Part shown: positions 36,105 to 48,510 of the stretch, one piece after another | Numbering within the stretch: position 1 is the first letter of the stretch | Layout: every line of letters starts with the position of its first letter | Source of the DNA: Elephas maximus indicus | Taxonomy: Eukaryota > Chordata > Mammalia > Proboscidea > Elephantidae | Direction of reading: 5' to 3' | DNA: 64,000 nucleotides | NCBI RefSeq assembly: GCF_024166365.1 | Contig: NC_064831.1 | Location: forward strand, 26,278,768-26,342,767 | The notes under the pieces: generated by a model | What the model was told of the DNA's origin: nothing | Databases searched by the model: none | What the model saw: the letters and a program-made list of their open reading frames with translations, nothing else | Translations under genes and position numbers: made by a program

Positions 36105-37400
36105 TTCTCTTTTTTCTTTTAAATCAGGATTTTTTTATTTTAATATTTATTTAACCACAATTTATTTAAAAAAAAAAAGAAAAGAAAGGGAACATATAAC
36201 TGTGTACCCAAAGCCTAGTACACAGAGCACATATTTCTTGTAGATCAGAGTCATTATACATGGTTGTCTGCCCAGTGGATCAGAATCAAGTCATACAGAA
36301 ATACAGCTGTATATGGCTTCAGTATGTTGTATCTTCTTTGGCGAGTGATGGAACTTACCATTGTGCCAATTGGGCAGTGCCCACACAGTTCATCTGAAGA
36401 GTTAGTGTTTCTTACTCTTTGGTCTGCCATCCTAATGATCCAGATCTTTCTTCATTATAATACCCTGATTCCATTATCCTTTGAAATCCTTCCATTGGCT
36501 ATATAATCACATATTCATATTTATCTCTCTGGGTTTATAGTCTCAGTCTTCCTCAATACATTTAATCAATTAATATACAAAAACAGAACCACCGTGGCCA
36601 GAAGTAGAACTGAAGTTAATGTAACAGTGGTTAAGAATTTCAACCTAGGTTTACATTCCTACCCATTACTATCCACAGGACTCTGAATGTAATAACAGCA
36701 CCTACTTCATGGGGTTAATACGGGCATAGAATGAACAATGTATGAAAAGTACTTGGTACTGTTCCTGACAGTACACAATAAATGTTGTAATTAACAATGC
36801 ACAGGTCTTTGCTATTATGTGATAGTAATGATAGAAATAATAATAATTTCCAAATGCTGTCAGGTGGATATTTTGATTTTTCTCTCCTTTTCTTTAATTA
36901 TGCTTTAGATGAAGATTTACAGAGCAAATTAATATCTCATTAAGTAATAAATACACATATTGTTTTGTGACATTGGTTGCCAACCCTGCAGCATGTCAAC
37001 ATTCTACCCTTGTCAACCTTGGGTTCCCCATTATCAGCTTTCCTGTTCCCTCCAGCCTTCTCATCCTTGCCCCTGGGTTGGTGTGCTCATTTAGTCTTGA
37101 TTTGTTTTACGGGTTTGTCTAAACTTTGGCTGAAGGGTGAACCTTCAGGAGTGGCTTCAGTATTGATTTAAAAGGACACCTGGGGGCCATACTCTCGAGG
37201 TTTCTCCAGTCTCTGTCAGACCAGTAAGTCTGGTCTTTTTTTGTAAGTTATAGTTTTGTTCTGCATTTTTCTCCAGTTCTGTCCTGGACCCTCTACTGTG
37301 ATCCTTGTCAGAGCAGTCGGTGGTGGTAGCTGGGCACCATCTAGTTGTGCTGGACTCAGTCTGGTGGAGGCTGTGGTAGTTGTGGCCCATTAATTTCCAC
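36105..37400 (-). mobile_element. 5'-truncated L1 with probable 3' transduction, antisense
   Basis: The old RTE is split a second time with a 10-bp target repeat (one mismatch). From right to left, the minus strand has L1 3' UTR (37400 down to about 36885, ending where the + strand reads 'attatgctttagatgaagat'), then about 780 bp that is not L1, then an A-rich end (36105-36120 as T-rich on +) with AATAAA-type hexamers just upstream on the minus strand. The non-L1 part contains a MIR, as ordinary genomic DNA would. The simplest reading is L1 read-through into its flank followed by polyadenylation at a downstream site. Confidence 0.6.
36660..36800 (+). repeat. MIR fragment within the presumed transduced segment
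   Basis: 'acagcacctacttcatgggg', 'tatgaaaagtacttggtact' and 'cacaataaatgttgtaatta' follow the 3' half of MIR. Confidence 0.65.
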
Positions 37401-37497
37401 ATCCTTTTCTGAATCAGCCTGAATTTCTGGCAGTTTCCTGTTGATGTACTGCTGCAGCCATTTTTGAATTATCTTTAGCAAAATTTTACTTGAGTGA
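37401..37497 (-). mobile_element. Old antisense RTE, segment 3 of 3
   Basis: Continues the host RTE after the L1: 'gcctgaatttctggcagttt' and 'gctgcagccatttttgaatt'. It ends at about 37497; the rest of the RTE 5' part is absent. Confidence 0.8.
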
Positions 37498-37694
37498 AAT
37501 TTTAAGGAGGTATATTTAAATATAAAGACAATATATGAAATCTAAAAGGTCAAAAAAGATACATAAGACAAATAATAATTAAAAGGAAAGATGGTTTAGC
37601 TATAAAATATTAAACAAAGCAGATTTTAAGAAAAAAAACACTAGATATGAAGATGCTCACATACACCATATAAGACAAGCTCTATTATTAGCTT

Positions 37695-37853
37695 GGAGTC
37701 CTGGTGGTGCGGTGGTTAAGAGCTGACACTTATCAAAAGGTTGACAGTTCAAATCCACCAGCTGCTCCTTGAAAACCCTATGACGCAGTTTTACTTTGCC
37801 CTATAGGGTTGCTATGAGTTGTAATTGACTCATCATGATTGGTTTTTATTTTT
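37695..37853 (+). repeat. AfroSINE, sense, diverged
   Basis: Head 'gagtcctggtggtgcggtgg' and body 'gctgctccttgaaaacccta', with several substitutions and a small change in the middle of the head. Confidence 0.88.
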
Positions 37854-38736
37854 TCATATTAGCCATCATGTTTTGTAATGCTTCTTGGTTTTCAGATACT
37901 TTCACTGCCTTTATTCGACTCTATAGCAAGGAGAACTGCATTTCCCAAGATCCTTTGCCAGCGTATTTCCTATAGGAAATCACAATGTAAGACTGTCAGA
38001 GATTAGAAAGGCGATAGGACAGAAGTATCTCCTTCTCTCTTCCCCACTTCAACTATAGTTCCTGGAAGTAACCGTGGCTCGCCATGATTTCACTTCCAAT
38101 AAGATAGCCCCTCTCTTCACGGTTTCAAATATTGTCTGCCGGTCCTCATCTTCGTTCTGGGTTCTGCATGAGGGTCCCGCCCATGGGGTCCTGGAAGCCA
38201 TCTTGTTCTGCTGTTTGACAGTTTCCAGGGTGTTGAGAGCAACATACTGATGGGAGTCTCTAGGTTGATTCAGCTTCCCTTGTTTGGTTCCTTGGTTCCT
38301 TCATCTCCTGTTGAAGTGCTTATATGAGTTCTGTTCTCTCTTTTGAAATAGCTAGTGATCTCTCTCCTGATAACTGGTTTTTAGATGAGGAAATTAGGCT
38401 TAGAAAACATAAATAAGTTTTTGAAAGAGACAACCTACTGAAGACATTGTCTTATGATGATGGAAGAAACAATAGAGAAATCTGAAAATATAATATCACT
38501 GAAACTCCAGGCTTGGAAGTGGTATACAGACACTTTCAGCCACATGCTATTGAGCAAAGTTTATCACATCACTAGTTTAATGTGTGATTGAGTGAAGAAG
38601 TATGTTCCTCATGTGATCAGCAGAAGGCAGTAAATATTTGTCAAATGATAGTCTCTTTATCACAGACTCCAATCACCATGGGCAGAAAGTTAGTTGAAAA
38701 AACTCTTTAGCAACCATAAGAGTATATTCCACAATT
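37854..38736. other. Mostly unique DNA, some old repeat remnants
   Basis: No gene. 'actgcatttcccaagatcct' near 37933 looks like an old interspersed repeat that I cannot name, and 'tagatgaggaaattaggctt' near 38384 is MIR-like. Confidence 0.35.
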
Positions 38737-38748
38737 ATCATGGCAGAT

Positions 38749-38924
38749 AGGAAACCCTGGTGGCGTAGTGGTTAAGTGCTACGGCTGCTAACCAAAAGGT
38801 TGGCAGTTCGAGTCCACCAGGCGCTCCTTGGAAACTAACTCTAAGGAGCAGTTCTACTCTGTCCTATAGGGTTGCTATGAGTCAGAATTGACTCAATGGC
38901 AGTGGGTTTTTTGTTGGGTTTTGC
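38749..38924 (+). repeat. AfroSINE, sense, with perfect TSD
   Basis: Sense, near-consensus head. Flanked by 'atcatggcagat' at 38737-38748 and 38925-38936, a perfect 12-bp duplication. A small local change lies in the body ('actaactctaaggagcagtt'). Confidence 0.95.
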
Positions 38925-39556
38925 ATCATGGCAGATGAGGCAATATGAATCTTTTAAAAAGCACATCTCAGAGAGAAGATCCAGGGGCAATGCTATAAAA
39001 AAATGAATGAGAAAACTACTCCAAGGAGGCAGAAGAGTGTTCTTATCAGTGACTATTCCTCATCAGAAATATAGTGAACCTTTAAATGTTCGCCTAATGG
39101 AATTTCAGAATTTCTGGGGACCCATGATTCCTGTGTATATCTCATTTTTTCTTTCCTAATACCAGTGTTTATTTCTGTTATCCTGTCTCTGTCCAACAAA
39201 GACATGCTGGATATTTGGATAACTGGGAAATTTAGATAATTCACAGGTCATCAGACAAAAGATGGACCTTACTGGTAGCTGCTTATCACCAAGAGATCCT
39301 GGGCTTTGAGCTTATTCCATGACTGAATGCAACATTTGGTTGTCTCCTTTGGAGAGGAGTTGGGACCCAGAAGGGTGAACTACTTGATTAGAAATGTTGG
39401 TTAATCATCTGATCTTCATCCTTCTGGGGTCAAGTGTAGATTGCACTTCCCTTTTCTTTGAAGTTAGGTGTGGACTGTGAAACATCAGTGCAAATGACAT
39501 ATGTAACCCATGGCAAGAATTAAGAGCCAGCAAGTGAAATTCCATGTTCTTTACAT

Positions 39557-39642
39557 CTTGGAAACTCTATGGGGCAGTTCTACTCTGTCCTATAGGGCCA
39601 CTATGAGTCGGAATCGACTCGACGGCACTGGGTTTTGGGTTT
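39557..39642 (+). repeat. 5'-truncated AfroSINE, sense
   Basis: Body and tail only, starting 'cttggaaactctatggggca' and close to consensus ('gtcggaatcgactcgacggc'). Short flanking 'tttacat' on both sides. 38937-39556 and 39643-40788 hold no gene or other repeat I can support. Confidence 0.88.
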
Positions 39643-40788
39643 TACATTTTCCATAAATTGCTGTTGCTTCACAATGAGGGAAGCACCATCAGCCTGTGTC
39701 CCTGAGGGAGGACAAATCCCAAGATAACATGCAGCGTGATCCAGAAATCCACTACTGTGGTTTTATGATAGAGATTTTTTTTAATCACTGATGTTATACT
39801 ACAGCATAAACTAGAATATTATAACTAATTGCCCACATTCTAGACAAAAATTCATGTTTGCGATTCCACTCATCTAAAATTAACATCTTGTCATTCCAAT
39901 GAGAAATTTGGGAATGTAGCTAAGTACACAGAGGGTAAAATTTCAATGTTGAAGGGGAATTAGATTTGTATAAGTGGCAAAGACCAATGTTAAAATAATT
40001 TGGTAGTTTTTAAAATTTTTTCTAACAAAATAAGACATAGGCTCTGAAGTAACCCAATCTTCAAAAATACTGATATAGAATAGATGGAAATTACATAGGA
40101 GAATACAAAATAAATTCTTTTGTTCTTCTCATATTTTATAGAATTAATTAGGAGTCCCAAAGACAAGGAAATAATCTCAGAAATTATACTTTTCATTAAG
40201 ATTTCTGCCAACCTATTTTATTTTCATATCAAAAATATTTGAAAGGTAAAAAATAAATATATCCTTCCAGCTTTCAAAAATAGTCACCGAGTGTATCACA
40301 ATAAACTGTTCTCTTAATATGTTTTGTTTCTGTCAGTATGCAATAAAATTGCCAAGGAAAACAATAAGGCATCAGCTGATATACTGGATTATGCAATGCT
40401 GAGTATATTCCTCAGCCTCCCTCAGAGGATGAACATGACCCCTTTCCTCACGAAAGTTGTTCTCATTTGTGAATTACTTCCACAGAAAAACAAATATTTC
40501 CAGTGCTAAGAAAACGTGACTACAGGCATCAGATGATAGTGAGTAGAGCATCAAAAATCAGAAAAAAAAGTACATTTACTTTTTATTAGAAGAAATAAAT
40601 TTCTAAATATTCACCATCACTACTCATTTTTCTTTTGGTATCTGGAGACCATAAACATCCCTATTTGTGGCACCATGACCTGCACAGTTACTAATAAATG
40701 GTAAGTGTTTGATAACCTAATTGTTGACCTAAATAATATGTAAATTGGTGACTATGTTTTCTCTGACTATGTAGCATAAAGTAAGTTC

Positions 40789-40947
40789 CCTAAAACCCGT
40801 CGCCATCGAGTGGGTTCTGACTCTTACCAACCCTATATGACAGAGTAGAACTGCTCCATAGGGTTTCCAAGGAGCACCTGGTGGATTTGAACTACTAACC
40901 TTTTGGTTTGCAGCTGTAGCTCTTAACCACTATGCTACCAGGGTTTC
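40789..40947 (-). repeat. AfroSINE, antisense
   Basis: Full-length antisense copy ending 'ctaccagggtttcc'. Imperfect flanking 'aaagtaagttcc' and 'aaagtgaatcc'. Confidence 0.88.
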
Positions 40948-41325
40948 CAAAGTGAATCCAGGGTCTTATATCAAAACTTGCTACTACATTCCGTAAATTG
41001 TGTTTACAGGTTTGGAGTGGACAAGAAAAGAAATTATAAACAAGAAATTGAAACATGGACTCATTGAGAAAAAATGTATATATATATAGTCCAATCAAAT
41101 GAATTATTTGCAAGGGAAAAGGAATTAATATTTTGTTATAAAAGCTATGATTGGCAATAAATTTACTTTAAGAGAAATAATACTAGCAAGACATACAATT
41201 GTTCTAAATTGAAATTTTTAAGCTTATTTTCAAAATCATAAACAGAGTGAGGGTAATGGGGGAAGTTATGGTATATGGAAGTTTTTCAGAAGTAAATATT
41301 TAGCAAATGTGTATTGATAACAATT

Positions 41326-42117
41326 CTTTTTTTTAATATTAAGTATTCTTTTTTATTGTGCTTTAAGTGAAAGTTTACAATTCAAGTCAGTTTCTCATAT
41401 AAAAGCTTATACAGACATGGTTAATGTGATCCTAGTTGTTTTCCCTACAATGTGACAGCACTCTCCTTCTTTCTCGCCTCTATTTCCTGTGTCCATTCAA
41501 CCAGTTCCTGTCCCCCTCTGCCTTCTCATCTCGCCTCCGGACAGGCTCTGCCCACACAGTCACATGTGTCTACTTGAGCTAAGAAGCACAATCCTCACCA
41601 GTTTCATTTTATGTCTTATAGTCCAGTCTAATCTTTGTCTGCCGAAGTGTCTTCCAAATGGTTTTAATTTGGGGCTAACAGAGAGTCCAAGTGCCATGAC
41701 CTCTGGAGTCCTTCCAGTGTTCAGTCAGACCATTTAGCCTGGTCTTTTTACTAGAATTTGAGGTCCGCATTCCACTTTTCTCCTGCTCCATCAGAGATTC
41801 TCTGTTGTGTTCCCTTTCAGTGCAGTCATTGTTGGTAACCGGGCACCATCTAGTTCTTCCAGTCTCAGGCTGTTAGAGTCTCTGGTTTAAGTGGCACTTT
41901 CTGTCTCTTGCACTCATATTTCCTTGAGTCTTTGGTGTTCTTCATTCTCCTTTGCTCCAAGCGGATTGAGACCAATTGATAAAAAAAAAAAAATTTTTTT
42001 TTTTTTTTTATAAGGCCGCTTGCTAACTTTTAAGACCCCCAACACCACTCATCAAAGTGGGATGTGGAATACTTTCTTAATACAATTTGTTAAGTCAGTT
42101 GACCTAGATGTCCCCAT
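41326..42117 (-). mobile_element. L1 3' UTR fragment (copy D), antisense
   Basis: T-rich start, then 'tttattgtgctttaagtgaa', 'gtttacaattcaagtcagtt' and the rest of the L1 3' UTR in the same order as copies B and C, ending at 'gttgacctagatgtcccc'. 5'-truncated; no coding part. It carries the A13T16 insertion at 41981-42009. Confidence 0.85.
41979..42013. repeat. A13T16 palindromic insertion in L1 copy D
   Basis: After 'gagaccaattgat', A13 (41981-41993) and T16 (41994-42009) precede 'ataaggccgcttgct'. 'ataa' occurs on both sides (41979-41982 and 42010-42013). In copies B and C the 3' UTR has no such block, though about 9 bp ('gcatcttag' in B) is also missing here. Confidence 0.75.
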
Positions 42118-42761
42118 TTATTTAAGTCTGATTAGAGCCACTTCATTTCTCGCAAAATGACTTAATAAATATCTAATTATTTTACAAATAGTCCTGTTGA
42201 CATTTGTAAACATATTACATTTTCTCATGCTTTACTTGAGTCATATTAAGCCCTGATATTCTTCTTCCTTTTGGGAATGTGAGAGTGGAGAGGCAATTAA
42301 GAATATTCCACAGCTGGCTCCAGTCAGGCATCTCCTTTCCATGAACCCTTCCTTTATGATAAAAATCACACATGAGATGATTCTAGATGATGTAATTATC
42401 AAGGAAGAGTAAAATTCCCATGTTTCCATATGAGGTTTCATTTCACTGAGAATTAAATTACCTTGATTAGCGTTTATTTTCCTGGTGCCACACGCAAGCA
42501 GTTGCACATAGAAGATATTGCTTATTTAAGATATTTCTATTCATTTGTTTAACTTTAAGAGTCTTCTTTGGGACCCAGTCAAGACAGCCAAATTGCATTT
42601 GGTTCTTTTTCTGGTCTTTAGGAGCCAATGATGTAATCACCAGGAAGGTAAGTAGCCATAAAAATGAATGTTTCTGCACAGATGACTTCAAATGCGTGAC
42701 TGCAGGGCATCAGGAATGTTTTGGATGAAATATGATGAATATGTTGCTGCTTCTAAGATTT

Positions 42762-42935
42762 GGTGGAAACCCTGGTGGCGTAATGGTTAAGAGCTATGGC
42801 TGCTAACCAAAGGCTCGGCAGTTTGAATCCTCCAGGCGCTCCTTGGAAACTCTATGGGGCAGTTCTACTCTGTCCTATAGGGTCGCCATAAGTAGGAATC
42901 AACTCGAGGGCACTGGGTTTGGTTTGGTTTTTCGG
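42762..42935 (+). repeat. AfroSINE, sense, with TSD
   Basis: Sense full-length copy with a 'tttggtttggtttttc' tail. Flanking 'ttctaagattt' at 42751-42761 and 42936-42946. 42118-42750 holds no feature I can support. Confidence 0.93.
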
Positions 42936-43485
42936 TTCTAAGATTTTGCAGGTAAGGATAAATTTTCTTAATCTTTTTACTCCCATAAATGATTGTCTAA
43001 TCAAATATACATTATTCTATTTTAAACACCATTGTAGAAGCAACCTTCTGTATGTTCCTGCTATGAACATATTTTATCTTTTGTTTCATTATTACTGTTC
43101 TAGTCCTACCCTTCTGAGAACCAATCCTTTTGAAATCCTCACCTGCTCTTCATATTAGGTTTCTAACTTACTCTTCTTACATTAATAACAAAATATTAAC
43201 ATCTATATTTATAAATTTATCACTTCAACATGACAGTTAAATTACCTAGCCTGATGTATGGATTCAATAGATAATAAGTAACATATTTATATTTTCTTAC
43301 TATTTTAAATAACTTTCGCATGCCATGTGAGGCAGGCAGTGCAGGAACTATCTATATTTCAATTTCAGGAAGATAAATTTGCTTACTTAGATGCATACCC
43401 CCAATAGCATATAAACACTGAAATTCAACCTAGCGTTTGTGAATTCACAATGAAACTGAAAGGGAAACAAAAAGAGGTAGCATAG

Positions 43486-43512
43486 AAAGAAAGAAGAAAG
43501 GAAGGAAGGAAA
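43486..43512 (+). repeat. Purine simple repeat (AAAG/AAGG)
   Basis: Short tract of 'agaaagaaagaag' then 'aaggaaggaagg'. A mixed TG/TA dinucleotide tract follows at about 43628-43660. The surrounding 42947-44383 is AT-rich unique DNA apart from the MIR at 43668. Confidence 0.75.
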
Positions 43513-43667
43513 CGTATCTGAGCAAACTGTCTAGAAGCTTGGAGTGAGTAAAGAAGGCAGGTAGGAGAAATAGCAATGTTTGTTAGTATTGGCTTTGTTT
43601 CATCCATTGTCAGAAGTAAGTTTCATACGTATGTGTGTGTGTGTATATATATATGTATATTCTTTCC

Positions 43668-43790
43668 AGATGAGGGTCATCATCCCATTCTGTGGGTGAG
43701 TAAATCAAGGCTACGGAAAGTAAAGAAGCATACTTAAATTCATCAGCCAATAAAGGGCAGAGTGGGATTACAAATACAAATCTGCCCAAT
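43668..43790 (+). repeat. MIR fragment
   Basis: 'atcccattctgtgggtgagt', 'aaatcaaggctacggaaagt' and 'ggcagagtgggattacaaat' match MIR core order. Confidence 0.6.
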
Positions 43791-44395
43791 TAAAAAGCCA
43801 ACATTGTATCAATGATATTTCCGTTAACGTTATAATGGCTCCCACTTTATACTTACAATGTAAGCATTGCTGGACAACATAAAATATCTATTTAATTCCT
43901 GAGTTCCCTATACAAAAAAGTAATGATGAAAGTGGTGAGAAATTTAAAGTATTGAACACTACAAACACTCTGGGCTGTACCATACATAATACGACATGAA
44001 CAATTGACTTCGTTCTCCAAAAGTAAAAGATAAGAAATATTAGACAGTAAAGATAATTTAAATCTATTAGCCAGCAAAACATGTGAAAATAGTAGCCCAA
44101 CCACTCCTGACTGTCTACTGCATTAGTATCATAATCACTATTCAGAGACTGATGCTGAGTTTGTGCCATTGAGAATGGGTAAAAACAGGAGCACCAACTG
44201 GTCTCAAAGGCATTTAAACCCCTACTGAGATCTGGAGCTAGTCATTTTATCTTACTTATTTGGAATTTATTATAATTTTTGATCAATTTACATTTTAAAA
44301 TTTTAAACATTACATAATTCTCTTTGACATATTTCATGCACTAAATACATAGCTGGAATATAAGCTTATCAATTTATCTGACTTATTACAAGAAA

Positions 44396-44561
44396 GGAGT
44401 CCTGGTGATGTAGCAGATTACAACCTGGCTGCTAACCAAAAGGCCGACAGTTCAAATCCACCAGCCACTCCTTGGAAACCCTTATGGGGCAGCTCTCCTC
44501 TGTCCTATAGAGTCGGTATGAGTTGGAATCAACTTGATGACAACAGGTTTGGTTTAGTTTT
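44396..44561 (+). repeat. AfroSINE, sense, diverged
   Basis: Sense copy with diverged head ('gtcctggtgatgtagcagat') and body. Flanked by an imperfect 'ttattacaagaaa' and 'ttattatcacaagaaa'. Confidence 0.88.
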
Positions 44562-44654
44562 ATTATCACAAGAAAAATCTTAATGTTAACATCATTTTTG
44601 GTGAATTTATATTTTGAAATTTTAAAAAATGTGTATATCTAAAAAAAGCATAGA

Positions 44655-44790
44655 TAGATTATAACCTGTTTTACAAATGTTGAAATTAAGTTTTATAGTC
44701 AGTAAGTATTGCCAATATACAGCTAGTCAATAAAGGAAGTAAAACCCAGGTTATTGAAACTTGATTCTAAATCTCATTCTGTCTCCACAA
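44655..44790 (+). repeat. MIR fragment
   Basis: 'acctgttttacaaatgttga', 'agtaagtattgccaatatac' and 'gaagtaaaacccaggttatt' follow MIR. 44791-45713 is AT-rich with no other feature except a run of 18 A at about 45019. Confidence 0.55.
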
Positions 44791-45713
44791 AAATGAAATT
44801 ACCCATATGTTTAATCATGCCTGAACTCTGAGTGGACAAGAAGAAATATAATAAAAGAAAACGACAGCAAATAAAATGAAACACTGTTTTAAGTGTTAAG
44901 GTAGAGAAATAAGAAAGACATTTAAAAGTAAATAACAAGGCTTCAACAACAGGTAAAGAGCGCAATAAGGCAGTAAACATGTTGAGTCGACAGTAGTGAC
45001 CATAGTGCTATAGGATGTAAAAAAAAAAAAAAAAAGACTTCACAGGGACACAGAGTCATCAGTATCACATAAAATGGTGGTGGGACTAGAACTTGGGTTT
45101 ACGGCACTGTGAAGATTTTCAAAGCTATTTAGGAAGTGGTAAAGGGAAAAGTAATGGATTCAGAATGGGAAGAGTTGCGAGCAAAGCTATGTTTATGTAA
45201 TGATTTAAGCATTTTTTCTACAGCATGAGACTTGTAAAATGATTTATTGCATTAAAATAATACTTGAATGACATGGACAACTAGTTTAATTCCAATAAAT
45301 CAGAAATTGCAATACCTGCTAAAGGGAAAAGCTGCTGGATGCACATTTTGAAGCATCTAGCTATTTTATTTCGGTGTCAAGATGCTCCTCTCTTTTACAT
45401 AATGCTGGTAACCTCTGCTGCACTTATTTTTTATTCTTTGTTTTCTGTTTGTATCTGTCATGATAATAGACATCTATTGACTTATTCTGCTGTTTAATGT
45501 GTTTTTATTTGTTTTTGTCTTTTTTAACCATCCGAATTATTACATTAAACATTTACCTACAAGTACACCTATAGTTATGGAACATATTTGTTGTTGAAAC
45601 TTTCATGTCAAAATATTTTTTGATTCAGTATTCTCTAGCCACAATAGTCCCTCCAACTCTTTAAACCATTGGAACATCACTTTATAATTTGAAATGTAAT
45701 GATATACACATTA

Positions 45714-46109
45714 TTACACACCTGATTGCTGCCTTAAGCCACATAGTGGTGAAAAATTTATATAGAGACGATGATTTGATGAAATAGTGGTTTGCCTAAT
45801 AATAAAATTTAACATTTTTATAAGATTTTTCACTGTACTTTTCAAGGAGAGATTTGGAGCCAGTTCTTGAACAATGCTCTTGGCAGGCTGAAGAATTTTT
45901 ACCTTAGTAGAAGTTGGTGAAGAACACTTGCAAATATTGAGACAAAGCTGTCTTTCTTCCTGTGCTGAGATGAAGGTCCGTGTTGCTGTGTGGAACTGCA
46001 TCAGGTAGAGAATTTCTAAAGTAAGCCAAGACCCACTATGCAATTTCTTCATCCTTAGAGTTAAATAACCATAAGAATATTTCCTATACTTCAGTTTATT
46101 CTTGAACAT
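45714..46109 (-). other. 131-codon open frame of unknown nature
   Basis: An unusually long open frame for this AT-rich stretch. The predicted peptide is basic, with Ser/Thr/Lys-rich parts (for example CKCSSPTSTKVKILQPAKS) and no signal peptide, transmembrane segment or motif I recognise. It matches none of the LINE ORFs in this window. It could be chance, an exon piece or a decayed processed copy. I would not call it a gene without conservation or RNA evidence. Confidence 0.2.
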
Positions 46110-46547
46110 TGAGTGAATGGTAAAAAAAATGAATGATATTGGGTAATATTTGTGAGAGAACTACGTGTAGAATATTCATTATATGTACACAGAACTCTGG
46201 GTATATGGAGCAAGAAAAATATCTACAAAAAATATGAATTAATTAGAAGAATTAGATTCTGGCAACCAACACAGAACCAATATGCACTTATGTCTTTAGT
46301 GATGTTCAATATCCAATGCCTTTATTTTTAATTGACTTGCTTACAGAGCTGTGTTTTGTTCTAGAGATCAGTGTTATGAAGGCAAGTGGGACTTGCTGAG
46401 GCACCGCAAATGCACTCAGTGTGATTATGTGTATTCAACTGGGGATCCGTCACCAACACTGCTGGGAAACTGCTGGTAAGGAAGCACTTTTATTCAACCT
46501 ATTTCTGACTAAAAGAGCCAGTCCCCAAAATATACTAAAAGGTGGAT

Positions 46548-46680
46548 GTCATGGATTGTATTATGTCCCCCCCAAAATTTGTGTATCAAGTTGGTTAGGC
46601 CATGATTCCCAGTGTTCTGTAGTTGTCCTCCATTTTGTGATTGTAATTTTACGTTAAAGAGGATTAGGGTGGGATTGTAA
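46548..46680 (+). mobile_element. MLT1-like LTR 5' fragment, sense
   Basis: Starts 'tgtcatggattgtattatgt', then 'aggccatgattcccagtgtt' and 'tcctccattttgtgattgta'. The opening is nearly identical to the minus-strand start of the LTR at 13591-14092, so the two belong to one family. The 3' part is lost before the L1 at 46731. Confidence 0.7.
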
Positions 46681-46730
46681 CAAAAAACATTACTAACCAT
46701 GTACAAGTACTCAAAGAGAAATTAGATAAC

Positions 46731-48509
46731 TCCTAAAAATCAAACACTTATGCTCATCCAAAGTCTTCACCAGAAGAGTAAACTGATTACCTACAGACTG
46801 GGAAACAGTTTTTAGCTGTAACATTTCCGATCAGCATCTGATCTCTAAAATCTACATGATATTGCAAAAACTCAATAACAAAAAGACAAATAATCCATTT
46901 TAAAAATGGGCAAAGGATAGGAACAGGCACTTCAACGAAGAAGACATTCAGGCAGGTAACAGATACATGAGGAAATGCTCATAATCATTAGCCATTAGAG
47001 AAATGTAAATCAAAACTACAATGAGATACTATCTCACTTCAACAAGGCTGCCATTAATCCCAAATCACAAAGTAATAAATGTTGGAGAGGTTGTAGAGAG
47101 ACTGGAACACTTATTCACTGCTGGTGGGAATTTAAAATGGTGCAGCCACTTTGGAAATCAATCTGGCACTTCCTTAAAAAGGTAGAACTAGAACTACCAT
47201 GGGATATGGCAATCCCACTCCTTGGAATATATCTTAGAGAAATAAGAGCCTTTATATGAACAGATATATGCAGAACCATGTTCATTGCAGTGCTGTTTAC
47301 AATAGCAGAAAGATGGATGTAAACAAGGTGCCCATCAACAGATGAAAGGATAAATAAATTATGGTACATTCACACGATGGAATACTTCACATAGATCAAG
47401 AACAATGATGAATCTGTGAAATATTTCATAGCTTGGAGGAATCTGGAGGGCATTATGCTGAGTGAAATTAGTTGCAAAAGGACAAATATTGTATGAGACC
47501 ACTATTATAAGAACTCAAGAAATAGTTTAAACAGAGAAGAAAATAATTCTTTGATGGTTATGAGGGTGGGGAGGAAGGGAGGGAGAAGGATATTCACAAA
47601 TTAGATAGTAGACAAGAACTATTTTAGGTGAAGGGAAAGACAACATACAACAAAGGAGAGGTCAGCATAACTGGACTAAATCAAAAGCAGTTTCCTGAAT
47701 AAACCAAATGCTCCAAAGGCCAGAGTAGCAGGGGCAGCAGTTGGGGGACCATGTTTTCAGGGGACACCTAGGTCAATTGGCATAATAAAATCTATTAAGA
47801 AAACATTCTGCATCCCACTTTGGTGAGTGGCATCTGCAGTCTTAAAAACACTATCAAGCAGCCATCTAAGATGCATCCATTGGTCTCAACCCACCTGGAG
47901 CAAAGGAGAATGAAGAACACCAAAGATACAAGGTAATTATGAGTCCAAAAGACAGAAATGGCCACGTAAATCCAAGACTACATCAGCCTGAGACCAGAAA
48001 AACTAGATGGTGCCCATCTACAACGGAAGACTGCCCCGACAGGGAACGAAACAGAGCATCCCTGATGGAGCACGAGAGCAGTGAGATGCAGACCTCAAAG
48101 TCCCATAAAAAAATCAGACTTAATGATCTGACTGAGACTAGAGGAATCCTGGAGGTCATGGTCCCCAAACCTTCTGTTGGCCCAAGACTGGAACCATTCC
48201 CAAAGCCAACTCTTCAGACAGGGATTGGACTGGATTATAGGATAGAAAATGATAGTGGTGAGGAGTGACCTTCTTGTCTCAAGTGGACACATGAGACTAT
48301 GTGGGCAGCTCCCGTTTGGAGGGGAGGTGAGAAGGCAGAGGGGGACAGAAAGTGGCTGAATGGACACGGGGAATACAGGGTTGAGAGAAGGAGTGTGCTG
48401 TCTCATTAGTGGGAGAGGAACTAGGAGTACATAGCAAGCTGTATACAAATTTTTGTATGAGAGACTGACTTGATTTGTAAAGTTTCACTTAAAGCACACA
48501 CACACAAAA
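46731..48509 (+). mobile_element. L1 3' part, sense
   Basis: 5'-truncated sense L1: end of ORF2 ('ctcctaaaaatcaaacactt', 'aatgggcaaaggatagga', 'ggtgggaatttaaaatggtg') and the complete 3' UTR, ending 'ttcacttaaagcacacacac' with a short CA tract and AAAA in place of a long poly(A). ORF2 is interrupted by stops. RTE sequence begins immediately after it. Confidence 0.87.
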
Positions 48510-48510
48510 G

